A stretch of DNA of 50,315 bases from Candidatus Binataceae bacterium (GCA_036495685.1 DASXMJ010000067.1:1-50315), one strand, 5' to 3'. Positions 33,055 to 41,941 are shown, counted from the stretch's first letter. Program-made: numbers and translations. The notes: generated from the sequence alone by a model not told the origin.

Positions 33055-34650
33055 ATGCCAGTCGTTATCCAGATGCCCAAGCTCGGTCACGCCATGACCG
33101 AGGGGACCGTCCTGCAATGGCACAAAGGCGCCGGAGAAACGGTCACCCGGGGCGACCTGGTCCTCACAGTCGAGACCGACAAAGCTGAAGTAGAGGTTGA
33201 AGCTCCGGCTTCGGGCGTGCTCGCGCGCCTAACCGCCGCGCAGGGCGAAGTGGTGCAGGTCGGCGGCGAGCTGGCGGTGATCGCGATTAATGGTGAGTCG
33301 ATCCCCGCGGCGACCGCCTCGACCCCCGCGGCGCCGGCTCCCACCGTCGCCGCGCCGCAGGTGACGGCCGCCCCCGCCCCGGCGCGCTCGAGCAGGGTAG
33401 CCGCGTCGCCCCGCGCAAAGCGAATTGCAGCGGAAGCCGGAGTTGACCTCGGCAGAATTTCCGGCAGCGGTCCCGATGGAATGATCACCGAGGACGACGT
33501 GCGTCGTGCGGCCGCCGCGTCCATCGCCGGGCCGCAAGCATCCGTCGCGCTCATGCCCGCGCGTCGCGAAAAGCTCACCCGCATCCAGGCGGTCGGCGCG
33601 AAGAATCTGACCCAGAGCTGGCAGCAGGTTCCCCACTTTGTGCAGATGGTGCGGGTCGACATGTCGCGGACCCTCGAAAAACGCCGCGCTATGAGCGCCG
33701 GCGGTGCAAAAACCACGATCACCGATCTCATTCTCGCCGCAGTCGTGCAGGCGCTGCGTGAAAATCCCCGCATCAACGCCAGCTACCGTGATGGCGAGAT
33801 GCTAATCTACGACCGCATCAACCTCGGTATCGCCGTCGATACGCCGAGCGGTCTCGTCGTTCCCGTCATCCGCGACGCGCAAACACTCGACCTCGGAGCC
33901 ATCAGCACCCGCGCCGCCGAGCTCGCCGCCAAGGCGCGCGAGAAGAAACTGTTGCCGCAAGACCTGGAAGAATGCACATTCACGGTTTCCAATCTGGGCG
34001 CCTACGGCGTCGAGAACGGGACGCCGGTCATCTTTGCGCCGCAGTCCGCGCTGATGTTTGTCGGTGCGATCCGCGACGAAGTCATCGCGATAGATGGAAA
34101 GCCCGAAGTCCGTCCCGCGATGCAGATCGCGATCGCGTACGACCATCGCGGAATCGATGGCGCGAGTGCGGCGCGCTTTACCACCCGGGTCAAACAGCTA
34201 CTCGAGGACGGCGCGCAAGCGGCCAGCGGCGAAGAAACAACCAAGCCTGCTCCCTTTCGCAAGCACGAGGTGACGTTGTCGGCGCGCGGCGACAACCTCA
34301 AGGTCGAGGTTAACTACGGCCCGATGCGTTGGTCACTCGATGGCGACGACGTTGCGGGGCCCGATCCAGTGTCCGCTTTTCTTGGCGCCCTCGGCGGATG
34401 CCTGCTCATGTCGCTGCGGGTCGCCGCCCGTGTACGCAAGGTTTCCTTGGGGCGCGCCTCGGTTCACGTGCAGGCCAACGAAAAGGGGCACGTAAAGGAA
34501 ATTCAAGTGCAACTTGAGGTTGAGAGCACCCTCGATGACAAGCAGCTGCATCACCTGGTCGAGGTCGCCGAGCGCGGCTGCCACGTCCGCGCGCTCATCA
34601 AGCCCGAGATCGATCTCCAGCTGACGGTCCGCCGGTACGGCGCCGTCTGA
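33055..34650 (+). CDS. E2 dihydrolipoyl acyltransferase fused to OsmC/Ohr-like domain
   Basis: A 531-residue two-part protein. Residues 1-395 form an E2: a lipoyl domain with Lys43 in ETDKAEVE, an Ala/Pro linker, a peripheral subunit-binding domain (about 117-152) and the catalytic domain with His364 and Asp368 in the HRGIDG motif. Residues about 403-529 form an OsmC/Ohr-like domain, with Cys449 in LGALGGCLL and Cys509 in AERGCHV, 60 apart as in peroxide-reducing members. Ohr enzymes are known to use lipoylated E2 proteins as reductants, so a covalent link would couple the peroxidase to its electron source. There is no stop or frame change between the parts, so the fusion looks real. Possible sequencing artefact is unlikely. 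Confidence 0.88.
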   Translation: MPVVIQMPKLGHAMTEGTVLQWHKGAGETVTRGDLVLTVETDKAEVEVEAPASGVLARLTAAQGEVVQVGGELAVIAINGESIPAATASTPAAPAPTVAAPQVTAAPAPARSSRVAASPRAKRIAAEAGVDLGRISGSGPDGMITEDDVRRAAAASIAGPQASVALMPARREKLTRIQAVGAKNLTQSWQQVPHFVQMVRVDMSRTLEKRRAMSAGGAKTTITDLILAAVVQALRENPRINASYRDGEMLIYDRINLGIAVDTPSGLVVPVIRDAQTLDLGAISTRAAELAAKAREKKLLPQDLEECTFTVSNLGAYGVENGTPVIFAPQSALMFVGAIRDEVIAIDGKPEVRPAMQIAIAYDHRGIDGASAARFTTRVKQLLEDGAQAASGEETTKPAPFRKHEVTLSARGDNLKVEVNYGPMRWSLDGDDVAGPDPVSAFLGALGGCLLMSLRVAARVRKVSLGRASVHVQANEKGHVKEIQVQLEVESTLDDKQLHHLVEVAERGCHVRALIKPEIDLQLTVRRYGAV

Positions 34651-34665
34651 AGCACGGAGCGCGCG

Positions 34666-35304
34666 ATGGGAGATATCAATCTGTACCAGTATTCGATCTC
34701 GCCGTTCTCCGAAAAACTGCGGCGGGTCCTGGTTCACAAGGGCCTCAAGTGGAACCCGATCGACTGCCACTACGAGGACAAGACCAACCTGCTGAAGCTA
34801 ACCAGCGGCAAATGGACGCGCGTACCAGTCCTTGAGTGGAACGGCGAGGTGGTGTGGAATTCCGCGGATATCATCAAGTGGATCGACCAGAAGGTTCCCG
34901 CCCGCCGGGTGATCCCCGAGGGCCTGCTCGGCCTGTGTGAGATTATCGATCAGTGGGCCGACAATACACTTTTCACTCCAATTCTGTTGCTGGTCATTCC
35001 TGATCTTCTCGATGCCGCCGGCGACGCCAAGCTGAGGGCGAATCGCGAAAAACTCATCGGGATGAGCAGCGCTCAGATGCGCTCCGGCGCCGTCGCGTAC
35101 CGCGAGCAGCTGCTTGTTTATGCCCGGATGATCGATACCCAGCTTCAGGGCAAGGAGTTCTTTCTCGGCGGCGGGTTCACGATGGCCGATGCGTCCTTGT
35201 ACCATCCGTTTTTCTTTCTCGCGCTTAACCCCGGCAATTTCGAAGAGGTGCGCGAATTCAAAAATCTGATGCGCTGGTACGAGCGCGTCCGCGATCTCAA
35301 ATAG
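34666..35304 (+). CDS. Glutathione S-transferase family protein
   Basis: A 212-residue GST-fold protein. The N-terminal thioredoxin-like domain (about 1-80) has the start YQYSISPFSEKLRRVL, with Ser in place of the cysteine of glutaredoxin-like members, and the cis-proline segment RVPVLEWNG. The helical C-terminal domain includes GGGFTMADASLY, the usual N-capping box. It lies 15 bases after the E2-OsmC gene and is probably in the same transcript, which fits a thiol-redox theme. Substrate and thiol donor are unknown; this bacterium may not use glutathione. Confidence 0.87.
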   Translation: MGDINLYQYSISPFSEKLRRVLVHKGLKWNPIDCHYEDKTNLLKLTSGKWTRVPVLEWNGEVVWNSADIIKWIDQKVPARRVIPEGLLGLCEIIDQWADNTLFTPILLLVIPDLLDAAGDAKLRANREKLIGMSSAQMRSGAVAYREQLLVYARMIDTQLQGKEFFLGGGFTMADASLYHPFFFLALNPGNFEEVREFKNLMRWYERVRDLK

Positions 35305-35321
35305 TACGGAGGGACTCGAAC

Positions 35322-36317
35322 ATGGCTCGCAAACTCACGGTCGGTGTCAATTGGCAGGGAAAGCTCGACTTCAGCGGTCTCATCGAACGCGCAAAAATTG
35401 CCGATGCCGCCGGCATTCATTCGATCTGGGTCGCCGAAGCGTGGGGCCGCGATGCCTTCACCCTGCTGACTGTGCTGGCCGAGCACACCAAGAAGATTCA
35501 GCTCGCCACTTCAATCGTGAATATCTATTCGCGCACCCCCGCCGCGCTGGCGCAGCATTTCGGCACCCTCGATGAGCTTTCTGATGGCCGCATGATCATC
35601 GGGCTGGGGACCAGCGGCCCGCAAGTCATCGAGCATTTCCACGGCGTGAAGTTCAATCCGCCGCTGACGCGCATGAAAGAGTGCGTCGAGATCATCAACA
35701 CCCTCATCGCGGGGACGCCCCTCAATTACCAGGGCCGGCTGTTCAAACTCAGCCGCGGCTTCACGCTGCGCTTCGAAACGGTTCGCAAGCACATCCCGGT
35801 TTGGATCGCGTCGCTCAATCCCAAGAGCGTCGAATTCACCGCCCGCCAGGCCGACGGATGGCTCCCGGTCATGATCCCGCTAAGCGGCCTCAAGCGGGCG
35901 ATCGACGATTTCCGCGCGGTAGCACGGGCAGCGGGACGGGCGCCCACCGCGGTGGAAGTTAAAGCCCCCGGTAACGTGACCGTTACCAACAATCCCGACC
36001 GCGCCCGCGCCGGACACGCTGGCACCGTCGCCTTCTACGCGGCTCGGATGGGCACCTTCTATGCAGAGCAACTCACCCGTTACGGGTTTGGCGGCGACGT
36101 CGCGAAAGTCAAGGAAGCCTGGAATAAAGGGGGCCCCAAAGAAGGAACCGCGGCGCTCTCCGAAAAACTTTTGAGCGAGCTTGGCTACATCGGCGGAATC
36201 GAGGGAGCGGTCGAGCGCCTGAAGGCCCAGGACCAAGCCGGAGTCGATTTGCATCCGGTAGAAATCGACGCCTCAGGGCCCGCCGAGTTCGAAAAGATCG
36301 TGGCCAAGATGCTGTGA
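35322..36317 (+). CDS. LLM class F420-dependent oxidoreductase
   Basis: A 331-residue TIM-barrel protein of the luciferase-like monooxygenase superfamily, in the branch that often uses coenzyme F420. Recognisable are IHSIWVAEAWGRDAF, the QLATSIVNIYSRTPAALAQH strand and the GLGTSGPQVIEHFHG loop that holds the flavin or deazaflavin. It ends HPVEIDASGPAEFEKI. Whether it uses F420 or FMN cannot be settled from sequence. Start ATG 35322 follows GGAGGG. It is 18 bases from the GST gene and appears to be in the same operon. Confidence 0.88.
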   Translation: MARKLTVGVNWQGKLDFSGLIERAKIADAAGIHSIWVAEAWGRDAFTLLTVLAEHTKKIQLATSIVNIYSRTPAALAQHFGTLDELSDGRMIIGLGTSGPQVIEHFHGVKFNPPLTRMKECVEIINTLIAGTPLNYQGRLFKLSRGFTLRFETVRKHIPVWIASLNPKSVEFTARQADGWLPVMIPLSGLKRAIDDFRAVARAAGRAPTAVEVKAPGNVTVTNNPDRARAGHAGTVAFYAARMGTFYAEQLTRYGFGGDVAKVKEAWNKGGPKEGTAALSEKLLSELGYIGGIEGAVERLKAQDQAGVDLHPVEIDASGPAEFEKIVAKML

Positions 36318-36368
36318 GAAGTCCGACCGCTGGAGGGCTTTCTGGCGCGGGAGAAGGAGACGCGACGG

Positions 36369-36503
36369 ATGAAGGAGTTCACTCCGGCAAATTCCTTGAA
36401 GAGAGCAGTGCGTTTGCCGCCAGCGCCAATCAGGCGCTATATCGAAGACGTGACCGACCGAGAACCTTTGATCAAAAACCGCCGCGCTGCGGCTGCCGGA
36501 TGA
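36369..36503 (+). CDS. Small hypothetical protein (44 residues)
   Basis: An ATG at 36369 is preceded at normal distance by AGAAGGAG. It opens a 44-codon frame (MKEFTPANSLKRAVRLPPAP onward) that ends 22 bases before the alcohol dehydrogenase. The peptide is basic and soluble-looking, without a known domain. Its strong ribosome binding site and snug position between two operon genes are the evidence that it is translated. It could also be a leader that helps translation of the next gene. Confidence 0.45.
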   Translation: MKEFTPANSLKRAVRLPPAPIRRYIEDVTDREPLIKNRRAAAAG

Positions 36504-36525
36504 CGCATCAAGGAGGAATGACACC

Positions 36526-37578
36526 ATGAGAGCAGCGGTATTCGAAGCAACCAAGAAGCCGCTTGTCGTGAAAGATGTTCCCGACCCGCAATGTGCGCCC
36601 AACGGCGCGATCGTTCAGGTCGAAGCTAATGGCGTGTGCCGCTCCGATTGGCATGCCTGGTCGGGCGACTGGGGCTGGATGGGACTGGCGGCCCAGCCCG
36701 GTGCGATCCTCGGCCATGAGTTCTGCGGGGTGGTCCAGGAAGTCGGCAAGGAAGTGCGCAACTTCAAAAAGGGCGACCGCGTCGTAGTGCCGTTCAGCCA
36801 GGGCGATGGGACCTGCGAATTCTGCCGCAATGGGTCCTCCAACGTGTGCCTGACGCCGTTGCTCCCCGGCTTTTCCTATCCCGGCGGCTTCGGCCGTCTG
36901 GTGGGCGTGCCGTTTGCGGACCTCAACCTGGTGAACCTCCCCAACAGTATCGACTTCGTTGAGGCCGCCTCGATGGGCTGTCGCTTCATGACCTCGTTCC
37001 ACGGCATCGTCGACCGCGCGCAAGTGAAACCGGGTGAGTGGGTGGCCGTATTTGGATGCGGCGGAATCGGTCTGGCTGCGATCAACGTGGCAGCCGCTTG
37101 CGGTGCCAACGTAATCGGCGTCGATCTGGACTCCGCCAAACTGGAATTGGCCAAGGGCGTCGGGGCGGCGCACGTCATCAATGCAAAGAAGACCGATCCG
37201 GTGCAGGCCGTCGTGGATATCACCAAGGGCGGCGCGCACGTGGCCGTCGATGCACTTGGAATCGCGACCACCTGCCGCAACGCGATCATGAGCCTCCGCA
37301 AGCAGGGCCGTCATCTCCAGATCGGTCTCACCACCTCGGCCGAAAAAGGCGAAGTATCGCTGCCCATCGATCGAATGGTCACGATGGAGCTGCAGGTGAT
37401 TGCCTCGCTAGGCATGCAGGCATCGCACTACCCCTCGATGCTGCAGATGGTCGAAGCCAAAAAGGTGTCGCCCAAGGCCATGGTGACCGGAACCTGTGAC
37501 CTCAACGGCATCAACAAGGTGTTCGAGGAGATGAACACCTTTCAGAACGTCGGCGTTACGGTCTGCAATCAGTACTGA
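36526..37578 (+). CDS. Zinc-dependent alcohol dehydrogenase family protein
   Basis: A 350-residue medium-chain dehydrogenase/reductase that oxidises an alcohol or reduces a carbonyl with NAD(P). Catalytic zinc ligands are Cys38 (GVCRSD) and His64 (GHEFCG). The structural-zinc loop has Cys97, Cys100 and Cys108, while the first of the usual four is an Asp/Gly position, so that site may bind zinc weakly or not at all. The cofactor fold is seen at FGCGGIGLAAI, with the acidic VDLDSAKLE favouring NAD. Start ATG 36526 follows AAGGAGGAA. It ends the operon at a strong terminator. Confidence 0.9.
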   Translation: MRAAVFEATKKPLVVKDVPDPQCAPNGAIVQVEANGVCRSDWHAWSGDWGWMGLAAQPGAILGHEFCGVVQEVGKEVRNFKKGDRVVVPFSQGDGTCEFCRNGSSNVCLTPLLPGFSYPGGFGRLVGVPFADLNLVNLPNSIDFVEAASMGCRFMTSFHGIVDRAQVKPGEWVAVFGCGGIGLAAINVAAACGANVIGVDLDSAKLELAKGVGAAHVINAKKTDPVQAVVDITKGGAHVAVDALGIATTCRNAIMSLRKQGRHLQIGLTTSAEKGEVSLPIDRMVTMELQVIASLGMQASHYPSMLQMVEAKKVSPKAMVTGTCDLNGINKVFEEMNTFQNVGVTVCNQY

Positions 37579-37611
37579 CGTAGCCGCGCGGGAGTTTTCT
37601 GTCAGCTTGAG

Positions 37612-37640
37612 AGAGGGTCCTGCGGGACCCTCTTTTTTTT
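37612..37640 (+). terminator. Strong intrinsic terminator
   Basis: A 9-bp perfect stem (AGAGGGTCC / GGACCCTCT) with a four-base loop runs straight into eight T's, 34 bases after the alcohol dehydrogenase stop. It ends the operon that began with the E1 genes or the LLM/GST genes. Confidence 0.9.
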
Positions 37641-37643
37641 GGA

Positions 37644-38186
37644 ATGGGAAGAAGCATTCGGTCGGTGGTACAGGCTTCGGTCTGGTGCTGGTTGGTCCCG
37701 CGCGTTTCGCTGACGGTGCTAAGCGTGTGCCTTCTGTATTCGCCGGTCATTCGCGCGGGGCCGACCGCGAGTCCCAGCCAATCGCCAAATCCGACGACCG
37801 TACCAACCCCGATCGCGCTGCAGCGGCCGGCCTTGCAGGTTGCGGTGGTGGGACTCCGCAACGACCAGGGACAGGTCTCATGCAACTTGTTCACCGATCC
37901 CCGGCAGTATCCGCGCGGCGCCGCATTCAAGGAAGTTCGGACCTCAATACACAAAGGGAGCGCGCTCTGCGTCTTCACGGAGGTGCCAGCGGGCAAATAC
38001 GCGATCGTCGTCTACCACGATGAAAACAACAACGGGCATTTCGATCAGAATGCGTTCGGAATGCCGATGGAAGGGTACGGGTTTTCCAACAACGCGGCGC
38101 CCCTGTTCGATGCCCCGAACTTCACCGCCGCCGCTTTCGATTACGACGGCCGTCGCCTCTACACCGTGATCGACATCAGATACTAG
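37644..38186 (+). CDS. Secreted DUF2141-domain protein
   Basis: A 180-residue exported protein. A hydrophobic signal segment (about residues 18-36) is followed by a Ser/Pro/Thr linker and then a DUF2141 domain (about 62-178). The domain shows the usual features: VVGLRNDQGQVSCNLF, VPAGKYAIVVYHDENNNGHFDQN, and GMPMEGYGFSNNA. The DxNxNGxxD-like segment could bind calcium. The function of the family is unknown. It begins right after a strong terminator, so its own promoter must lie in or near it; the longest start at 37644 gives a rather long N-region and a later start is possible. Confidence 0.83.
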   Translation: MGRSIRSVVQASVWCWLVPRVSLTVLSVCLLYSPVIRAGPTASPSQSPNPTTVPTPIALQRPALQVAVVGLRNDQGQVSCNLFTDPRQYPRGAAFKEVRTSIHKGSALCVFTEVPAGKYAIVVYHDENNNGHFDQNAFGMPMEGYGFSNNAAPLFDAPNFTAAAFDYDGRRLYTVIDIRY

Positions 38187-38339
38187 GAAACCTGCGGAGT
38201 GCGGGCACTTTCAAAGGGTTGACAGCTGGTCCGACCGCCGTGCCTATCCGCTCGTTTTCGGGTTCAGGATCTTGGATTTCTGTAGATCGCGAATAGCACC
38301 TTCCTTGCGATGACCGAGCACCTCTGGTCAGCTCATGCT

Positions 38340-39176
38340 ATGAAGTTCGCAATCGATACACCGCAGTTCGGCTCTTACGCCGATCCCCGCGTCCTCGCTC
38401 AGCTTGCGCGCGAGGCAGAGGATTCAGGATGGGACGGGTTTTTTATCTGGGATCACATCAACGTCGGATGGCCGGATCCGGTGGCCGATCCATGGATCGC
38501 GCTGGCCGCGATGGCATGTGCAACCAAGCATATCCGCCTCGGTCCGCTGGTGACTCCGCTGCCGCGACGCAGCCCGTGGAAGCTCGCGCGCGAAGCTGTG
38601 ACACTCGACCATCTTTCCGACGGGCGAGTCATCCTCGGCCTGGGTCTTGGTGCCGACGTGTTCGGAGAGATTTCCAGCTTCGCGGGACCACAGGACGATC
38701 ACCTGCGTGCGGCCATGCTGGAAGAGGGGCTTGCGATTCTAGTCGGGCTCTGGAGCGGCGAGAAATTCTCTTTCGAGGGCCAGCACTACAAGGTTAGCCA
38801 GACCCAGTTCTTGCCCGTGCCCCAGCAAAAGCCGCGCATTCCGATATGGCTGGCGGGAACCTGGCCCAGAAAAAAACCGTTTCGCCGCGCGGCCGGCTAC
38901 GACGGCATCGTGCCAATGAGCGGCAACATCGAAAAGCTGCTGACCCCATCGGATATCCGCGACATTGCCAGGTTCATCGCCGACTGTCGCACCAGTACCG
39001 ACCTGTTCGACGTAGTCATATCGGGCGAAACCCCCACCGACGATCCCGCGCGCGCCCGCGACTTTGCGGCCGCATACGCGGAGGCCGGCGCAACCTGGTT
39101 CCTCGAATCGACCTTGCCATGGAAGCAACCGTACGAAGACTTCCGCCGCCGCGTCGCGGCGGGCCCTCCGCGCTGA
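38340..39176 (+). CDS. LLM class flavin/F420-dependent oxidoreductase
   Basis: A 278-residue luciferase-like monooxygenase family protein, shorter than the one at 35322. Typical strands are GWDGFFIWDHINVGWPDPV, IRLGPLVTPLPRRSPWKLA and LSDGRVILGLGLGADV. The C-terminal half has the usual TWFLES segment. An in-frame ATG at 38310 would add ten residues not seen in the family, so I use 38340. A TTGACA box at 38219 might be its -35 element, but the matching -10 is poor. Substrate unknown. Confidence 0.86.
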   Translation: MKFAIDTPQFGSYADPRVLAQLAREAEDSGWDGFFIWDHINVGWPDPVADPWIALAAMACATKHIRLGPLVTPLPRRSPWKLAREAVTLDHLSDGRVILGLGLGADVFGEISSFAGPQDDHLRAAMLEEGLAILVGLWSGEKFSFEGQHYKVSQTQFLPVPQQKPRIPIWLAGTWPRKKPFRRAAGYDGIVPMSGNIEKLLTPSDIRDIARFIADCRTSTDLFDVVISGETPTDDPARARDFAAAYAEAGATWFLESTLPWKQPYEDFRRRVAAGPPR

Positions 39177-39258
39177 CCTATTCGGGTTCCCAGGCCGACC
39201 CTTTAGTCGAGTCAGTCCTGGTGGATTTCCGCCCCCGAATTGTGCAGGCTCTTCGCCC

Positions 39259-40239
39259 ATGAAGGCAGTAGTTGTCGAGAAACCCGGGGACGAGTCGGTC
39301 CTCAAAATCAGTGAGGCTCCGGATCCGGTTTGTGGAGACGACGATCTTCTAATTCACGTGAAGTGCGCGGCCCTGAACCGTGCCGACATCATGCAGCGCC
39401 AGGGCTTCTATCCGCCTCCCCCGGGCGCCTCGGAAATTCTCGGGATGGAATGCGCCGGCGAAGTGATCGCGCGGGGGAAGAACGTTACTGGATGGGGTCT
39501 CGGCGATCGCGCGATGGCACTGCTCCCGGGCGGTGGTTACGCCGAAAAGGCGGTCGCAAACTACGGCTCTGCCATGAAGGTGCCACCCGGGCTGAGTGAC
39601 GAGGAGGCAGCCGCGCTGCCCGAGGTTTTTCTAACTGCTTTTCTGAATCTCTTCTCGCTGGCCCAGGTGCAGCGCGGAGAAAACGTACTCATCCATGGCG
39701 GCGGCAGCGGGGTCGGCACCGCGTCGCTGCAACTGCTGCGCGAAGCAGGCGCGCGCGCGATTGTTACTGCAGGATCCGACGAGAAGTGTCAGCAATGTCT
39801 CAAGTTCGGCGCTGACGTTGCGATCAACTACCGCAAAGGCCCATTCGCGCCCCTGGTCAAAGCCGCCACCAACGACCGCGGTGCCGACATCATTCTAGAC
39901 AGCATCGGCGGGGCGTACCTTGCTGAAAATCTCGACGCGCTCGCACCCGGTGGCCGCCTGGTCTTGATAGGCCTGATGAAAGGCGCCACCGCCGAGATTA
40001 ACCTCGCTACAGTTCTGCGACGTCATCTGAAAATCTTTGGCTCCACACTCCGCGGCCGCCCGGTCGCAGAGAAGGCCCAAATCGTGCGTGACTTCCTGGC
40101 CCGTTTCGGCGCGGTGCTCGAGGCTGGCAAGCTGCGGCCACCCGTCTACAAAACGTTTCCGCTAAGTCAGGTGAGAGACGCACATCGCATGATGCAGGCC
40201 TCCGAGCACTTCGGCAAAATCGTCTTGCGATTAGCCTAA
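39259..40239 (+). CDS. PIG3-type NAD(P)H:quinone oxidoreductase
   Basis: A 326-residue zinc-free medium-chain reductase of the quinone oxidoreductase / PIG3 family that reduces quinones or enones with NADPH. The family signature NRADIMQRQGFYPPPPGAS is intact, followed by ILGMECAGEV and the cofactor loop IHGGGSGVGTASLQLL. There is no catalytic-zinc cysteine, as expected. Start ATG 39259 is where family similarity begins; the open frame upstream is an antiphase shadow of the LLM gene. It lies 82 bases downstream of that gene and may be co-transcribed. Confidence 0.92.
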   Translation: MKAVVVEKPGDESVLKISEAPDPVCGDDDLLIHVKCAALNRADIMQRQGFYPPPPGASEILGMECAGEVIARGKNVTGWGLGDRAMALLPGGGYAEKAVANYGSAMKVPPGLSDEEAAALPEVFLTAFLNLFSLAQVQRGENVLIHGGGSGVGTASLQLLREAGARAIVTAGSDEKCQQCLKFGADVAINYRKGPFAPLVKAATNDRGADIILDSIGGAYLAENLDALAPGGRLVLIGLMKGATAEINLATVLRRHLKIFGSTLRGRPVAEKAQIVRDFLARFGAVLEAGKLRPPVYKTFPLSQVRDAHRMMQASEHFGKIVLRLA

Positions 40240-40372
40240 CGAGGAACCCGTCGGTTTCGCCGAGTGAAGCCGGGAACCCGTCGGCGCGCGCATGCGGGAG
40301 CGGTCGCCCCGGAGGAAGCGTATCGAGCTTGTGCTTGTTCTCCGCGACCGGTCGATTTGCGCCCGTTTTCTG

Positions 40373-40529
40373 TTGACTGTATAGAGGGGCAGCACTACCC
40401 TGAGCGCCAACTGGTTGCGAAGATCCGATGAAAGCCTACCCAATCACATCGACGAGCTCTCCTTAAGGAGAGAATCCCTTCGTAAACCGGCGGAAAAACG
40501 CCTCGGGCTGCGAAGCCCGAGGCGTTTTT
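40373..40529 (+). promoter_or_regulatory. Possible attenuator: promoter, leader peptide, hairpin, terminator
   Basis: Upstream of the MFS gene lie, in order: a TTGACT box (40373-40378) with a weak TACCCT 17 bases later; a 12-codon frame (MKAYPITSTSSP, 40428-40466); a 6-bp hairpin CTCTCC-TTAA-GGAGAG (40457-40472) that contains the leader stop codon; and a strong terminator (40494-40529). The order resembles translational-stall attenuation of drug-exporter genes. The weak points are the poor -10 box and the poor leader ribosome binding site. Confidence 0.35.
40494..40529. terminator. Long perfect terminator just before MFS gene
   Basis: A 16-bp perfect stem (AAAAACGCCTCGGGCT and its complement) with a GCGA loop, having T-runs in both directions, ends 23 bases before the MFS start codon. 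It could end the quinone oxidoreductase transcript, 255 bases upstream, or act as an attenuator of the MFS gene. Confidence 0.85.
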
Positions 40530-40552
40530 CTTTGTGCACGTTGAGAAGACAC

Positions 40553-41866
40553 ATGCGCAAGCAAGCCCAAATCGACAATTCTGGCGCTCTGGCCATCCAG
40601 CCGGCGAGTCGCTCCCTCTATCGCCACGCGGACTTCATGAAGCTATGGACCGGCGAGACCATTTCGCTCTTCGGCACCCGCGTCGGCAGCGTCGCGATGA
40701 GTTTTGCCGCGGTCATTACCCTGCGAGCGACTCCGTTCCAGATGGGCTTGCTGTCTGCCGCTGGGTATGTGCCCAGCGTGGTTTTCAGCTTTGTCACGGG
40801 AGCGTGGGTGGACCGGCTTCGCCGACGCCCGATCATGATACTCGCTGACCTGGGCCGCACCGCCGTACTGGCGACTGTGCCGCTCGCCGCCATCTACGGC
40901 GTGCTCACCATGCGCCACCTCTACTTTGTCGTGCTGCTGGCCGCTCTGCTCGACCTTTTGTTCGACGTTTCGTATCGGACCTATCTGCCAACGCTGGTCG
41001 ATCGGGAGCAGCTCCTCGATGCAAACGGCAAACTCAGCGCGAGCAGCTCGCTTGCCGAAGTTGCTGGCTTCAGCATCTGCGGATGGCTGGTGCAGTGGAT
41101 TACCGCACCGTTCGCCATCCTGATCGATGCGGTTTCCTTCCTCGCGTCTGCCATTGCAATCGCGAGTATCAGGACGCCGGAACCGGTTCCCAGCCGCCAT
41201 CGCGGCGCGCGGGCGCTGGTCGGCGAAATCGCCGCGGGCGGCAGAGCGATCTGGTCCGACGGCCGCCTGCGCGCGCTTGCTGTGGTCGCGTTGGTCGGAG
41301 GCTTTTTCCCTAGTCTCTGGAACACGCTCTACATGCTGTTGGTCGTCGACGCCCTTGGCCTCAAGCCGGCCGGGTTGGGGATGATCTTCGCGGTCGGCGG
41401 CGTAAGCGCGCTCCTCGGAGCGCTGGCCGCGCAGCGCGCGTCCGATTGGCTCGGCACTGGGCGTGCTATGGTCCTGGGCTTGGCCGTGGGAGGATTCGCG
41501 ATGGTGCTGCCCCCACTGGCGCGCGGCGCCGGCGCAAGTTCGGTGGCCTTGCTGGTTGCGCACCAACTGATCGGCGATGGCGCGCTAACCATCTATTTCA
41601 TCAACAGCGTGACTCTGGTGCAGACCGTCACGCCTCCCGTGATTCTCGGCCGCGTGAACGCGAGCTTGCGGTTCCTGAGCCATTCCTCAATTTTGATCGG
41701 TCTTCTGGTCGGGGGCGTAGCAGGCCAGCTCGTCGGCCTGCGGCCGACCATGCTGGTAGGTGCCGCGGGGGTGTGGCTGGCGGCAGGGCTGCTCGCCGCC
41801 TCGCCAATTCGGAACTGCCGCGCAGTCGGCGCGGGCCTGGAAAATCGGGAGGACGCGCAACGGTGA
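40553..41866 (+). CDS. MFS exporter
   Basis: A 437-residue drug/proton-antiporter-like MFS transporter of the MFS_3 group (macrolide-efflux style), with about 12 helices. The N-terminus has FMKLWTGETISLFGTRVGS, characteristic of this group, then the loop 2-3 motif TGAWVDRLRRRP. The longer open frame from 40415 would read through the terminator stem, so I start at ATG 40553, behind a modest GAGAAG. Natural substrate unknown; members commonly export antibiotics or siderophores. The last residues overlap no gene and queA begins 75 bases later. Confidence 0.87.
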   Translation: MRKQAQIDNSGALAIQPASRSLYRHADFMKLWTGETISLFGTRVGSVAMSFAAVITLRATPFQMGLLSAAGYVPSVVFSFVTGAWVDRLRRRPIMILADLGRTAVLATVPLAAIYGVLTMRHLYFVVLLAALLDLLFDVSYRTYLPTLVDREQLLDANGKLSASSSLAEVAGFSICGWLVQWITAPFAILIDAVSFLASAIAIASIRTPEPVPSRHRGARALVGEIAAGGRAIWSDGRLRALAVVALVGGFFPSLWNTLYMLLVVDALGLKPAGLGMIFAVGGVSALLGALAAQRASDWLGTGRAMVLGLAVGGFAMVLPPLARGAGASSVALLVAHQLIGDGALTIYFINSVTLVQTVTPPVILGRVNASLRFLSHSSILIGLLVGGVAGQLVGLRPTMLVGAAGVWLAAGLLAASPIRNCRAVGAGLENREDAQR

Positions 41867-41941
41867 CACACGCGACTGAACACCCCGACGTCGGACGTGA
41901 TTTTCTGATTCCTTTGCGGGTGCTAATTTTTCTTCTTCTCG

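Noticed and set aside
40415-40552. Extended N-terminus of the MFS protein
   Set aside because: It would translate through the terminator stem and gives a charged sequence unlike MFS N-termini.
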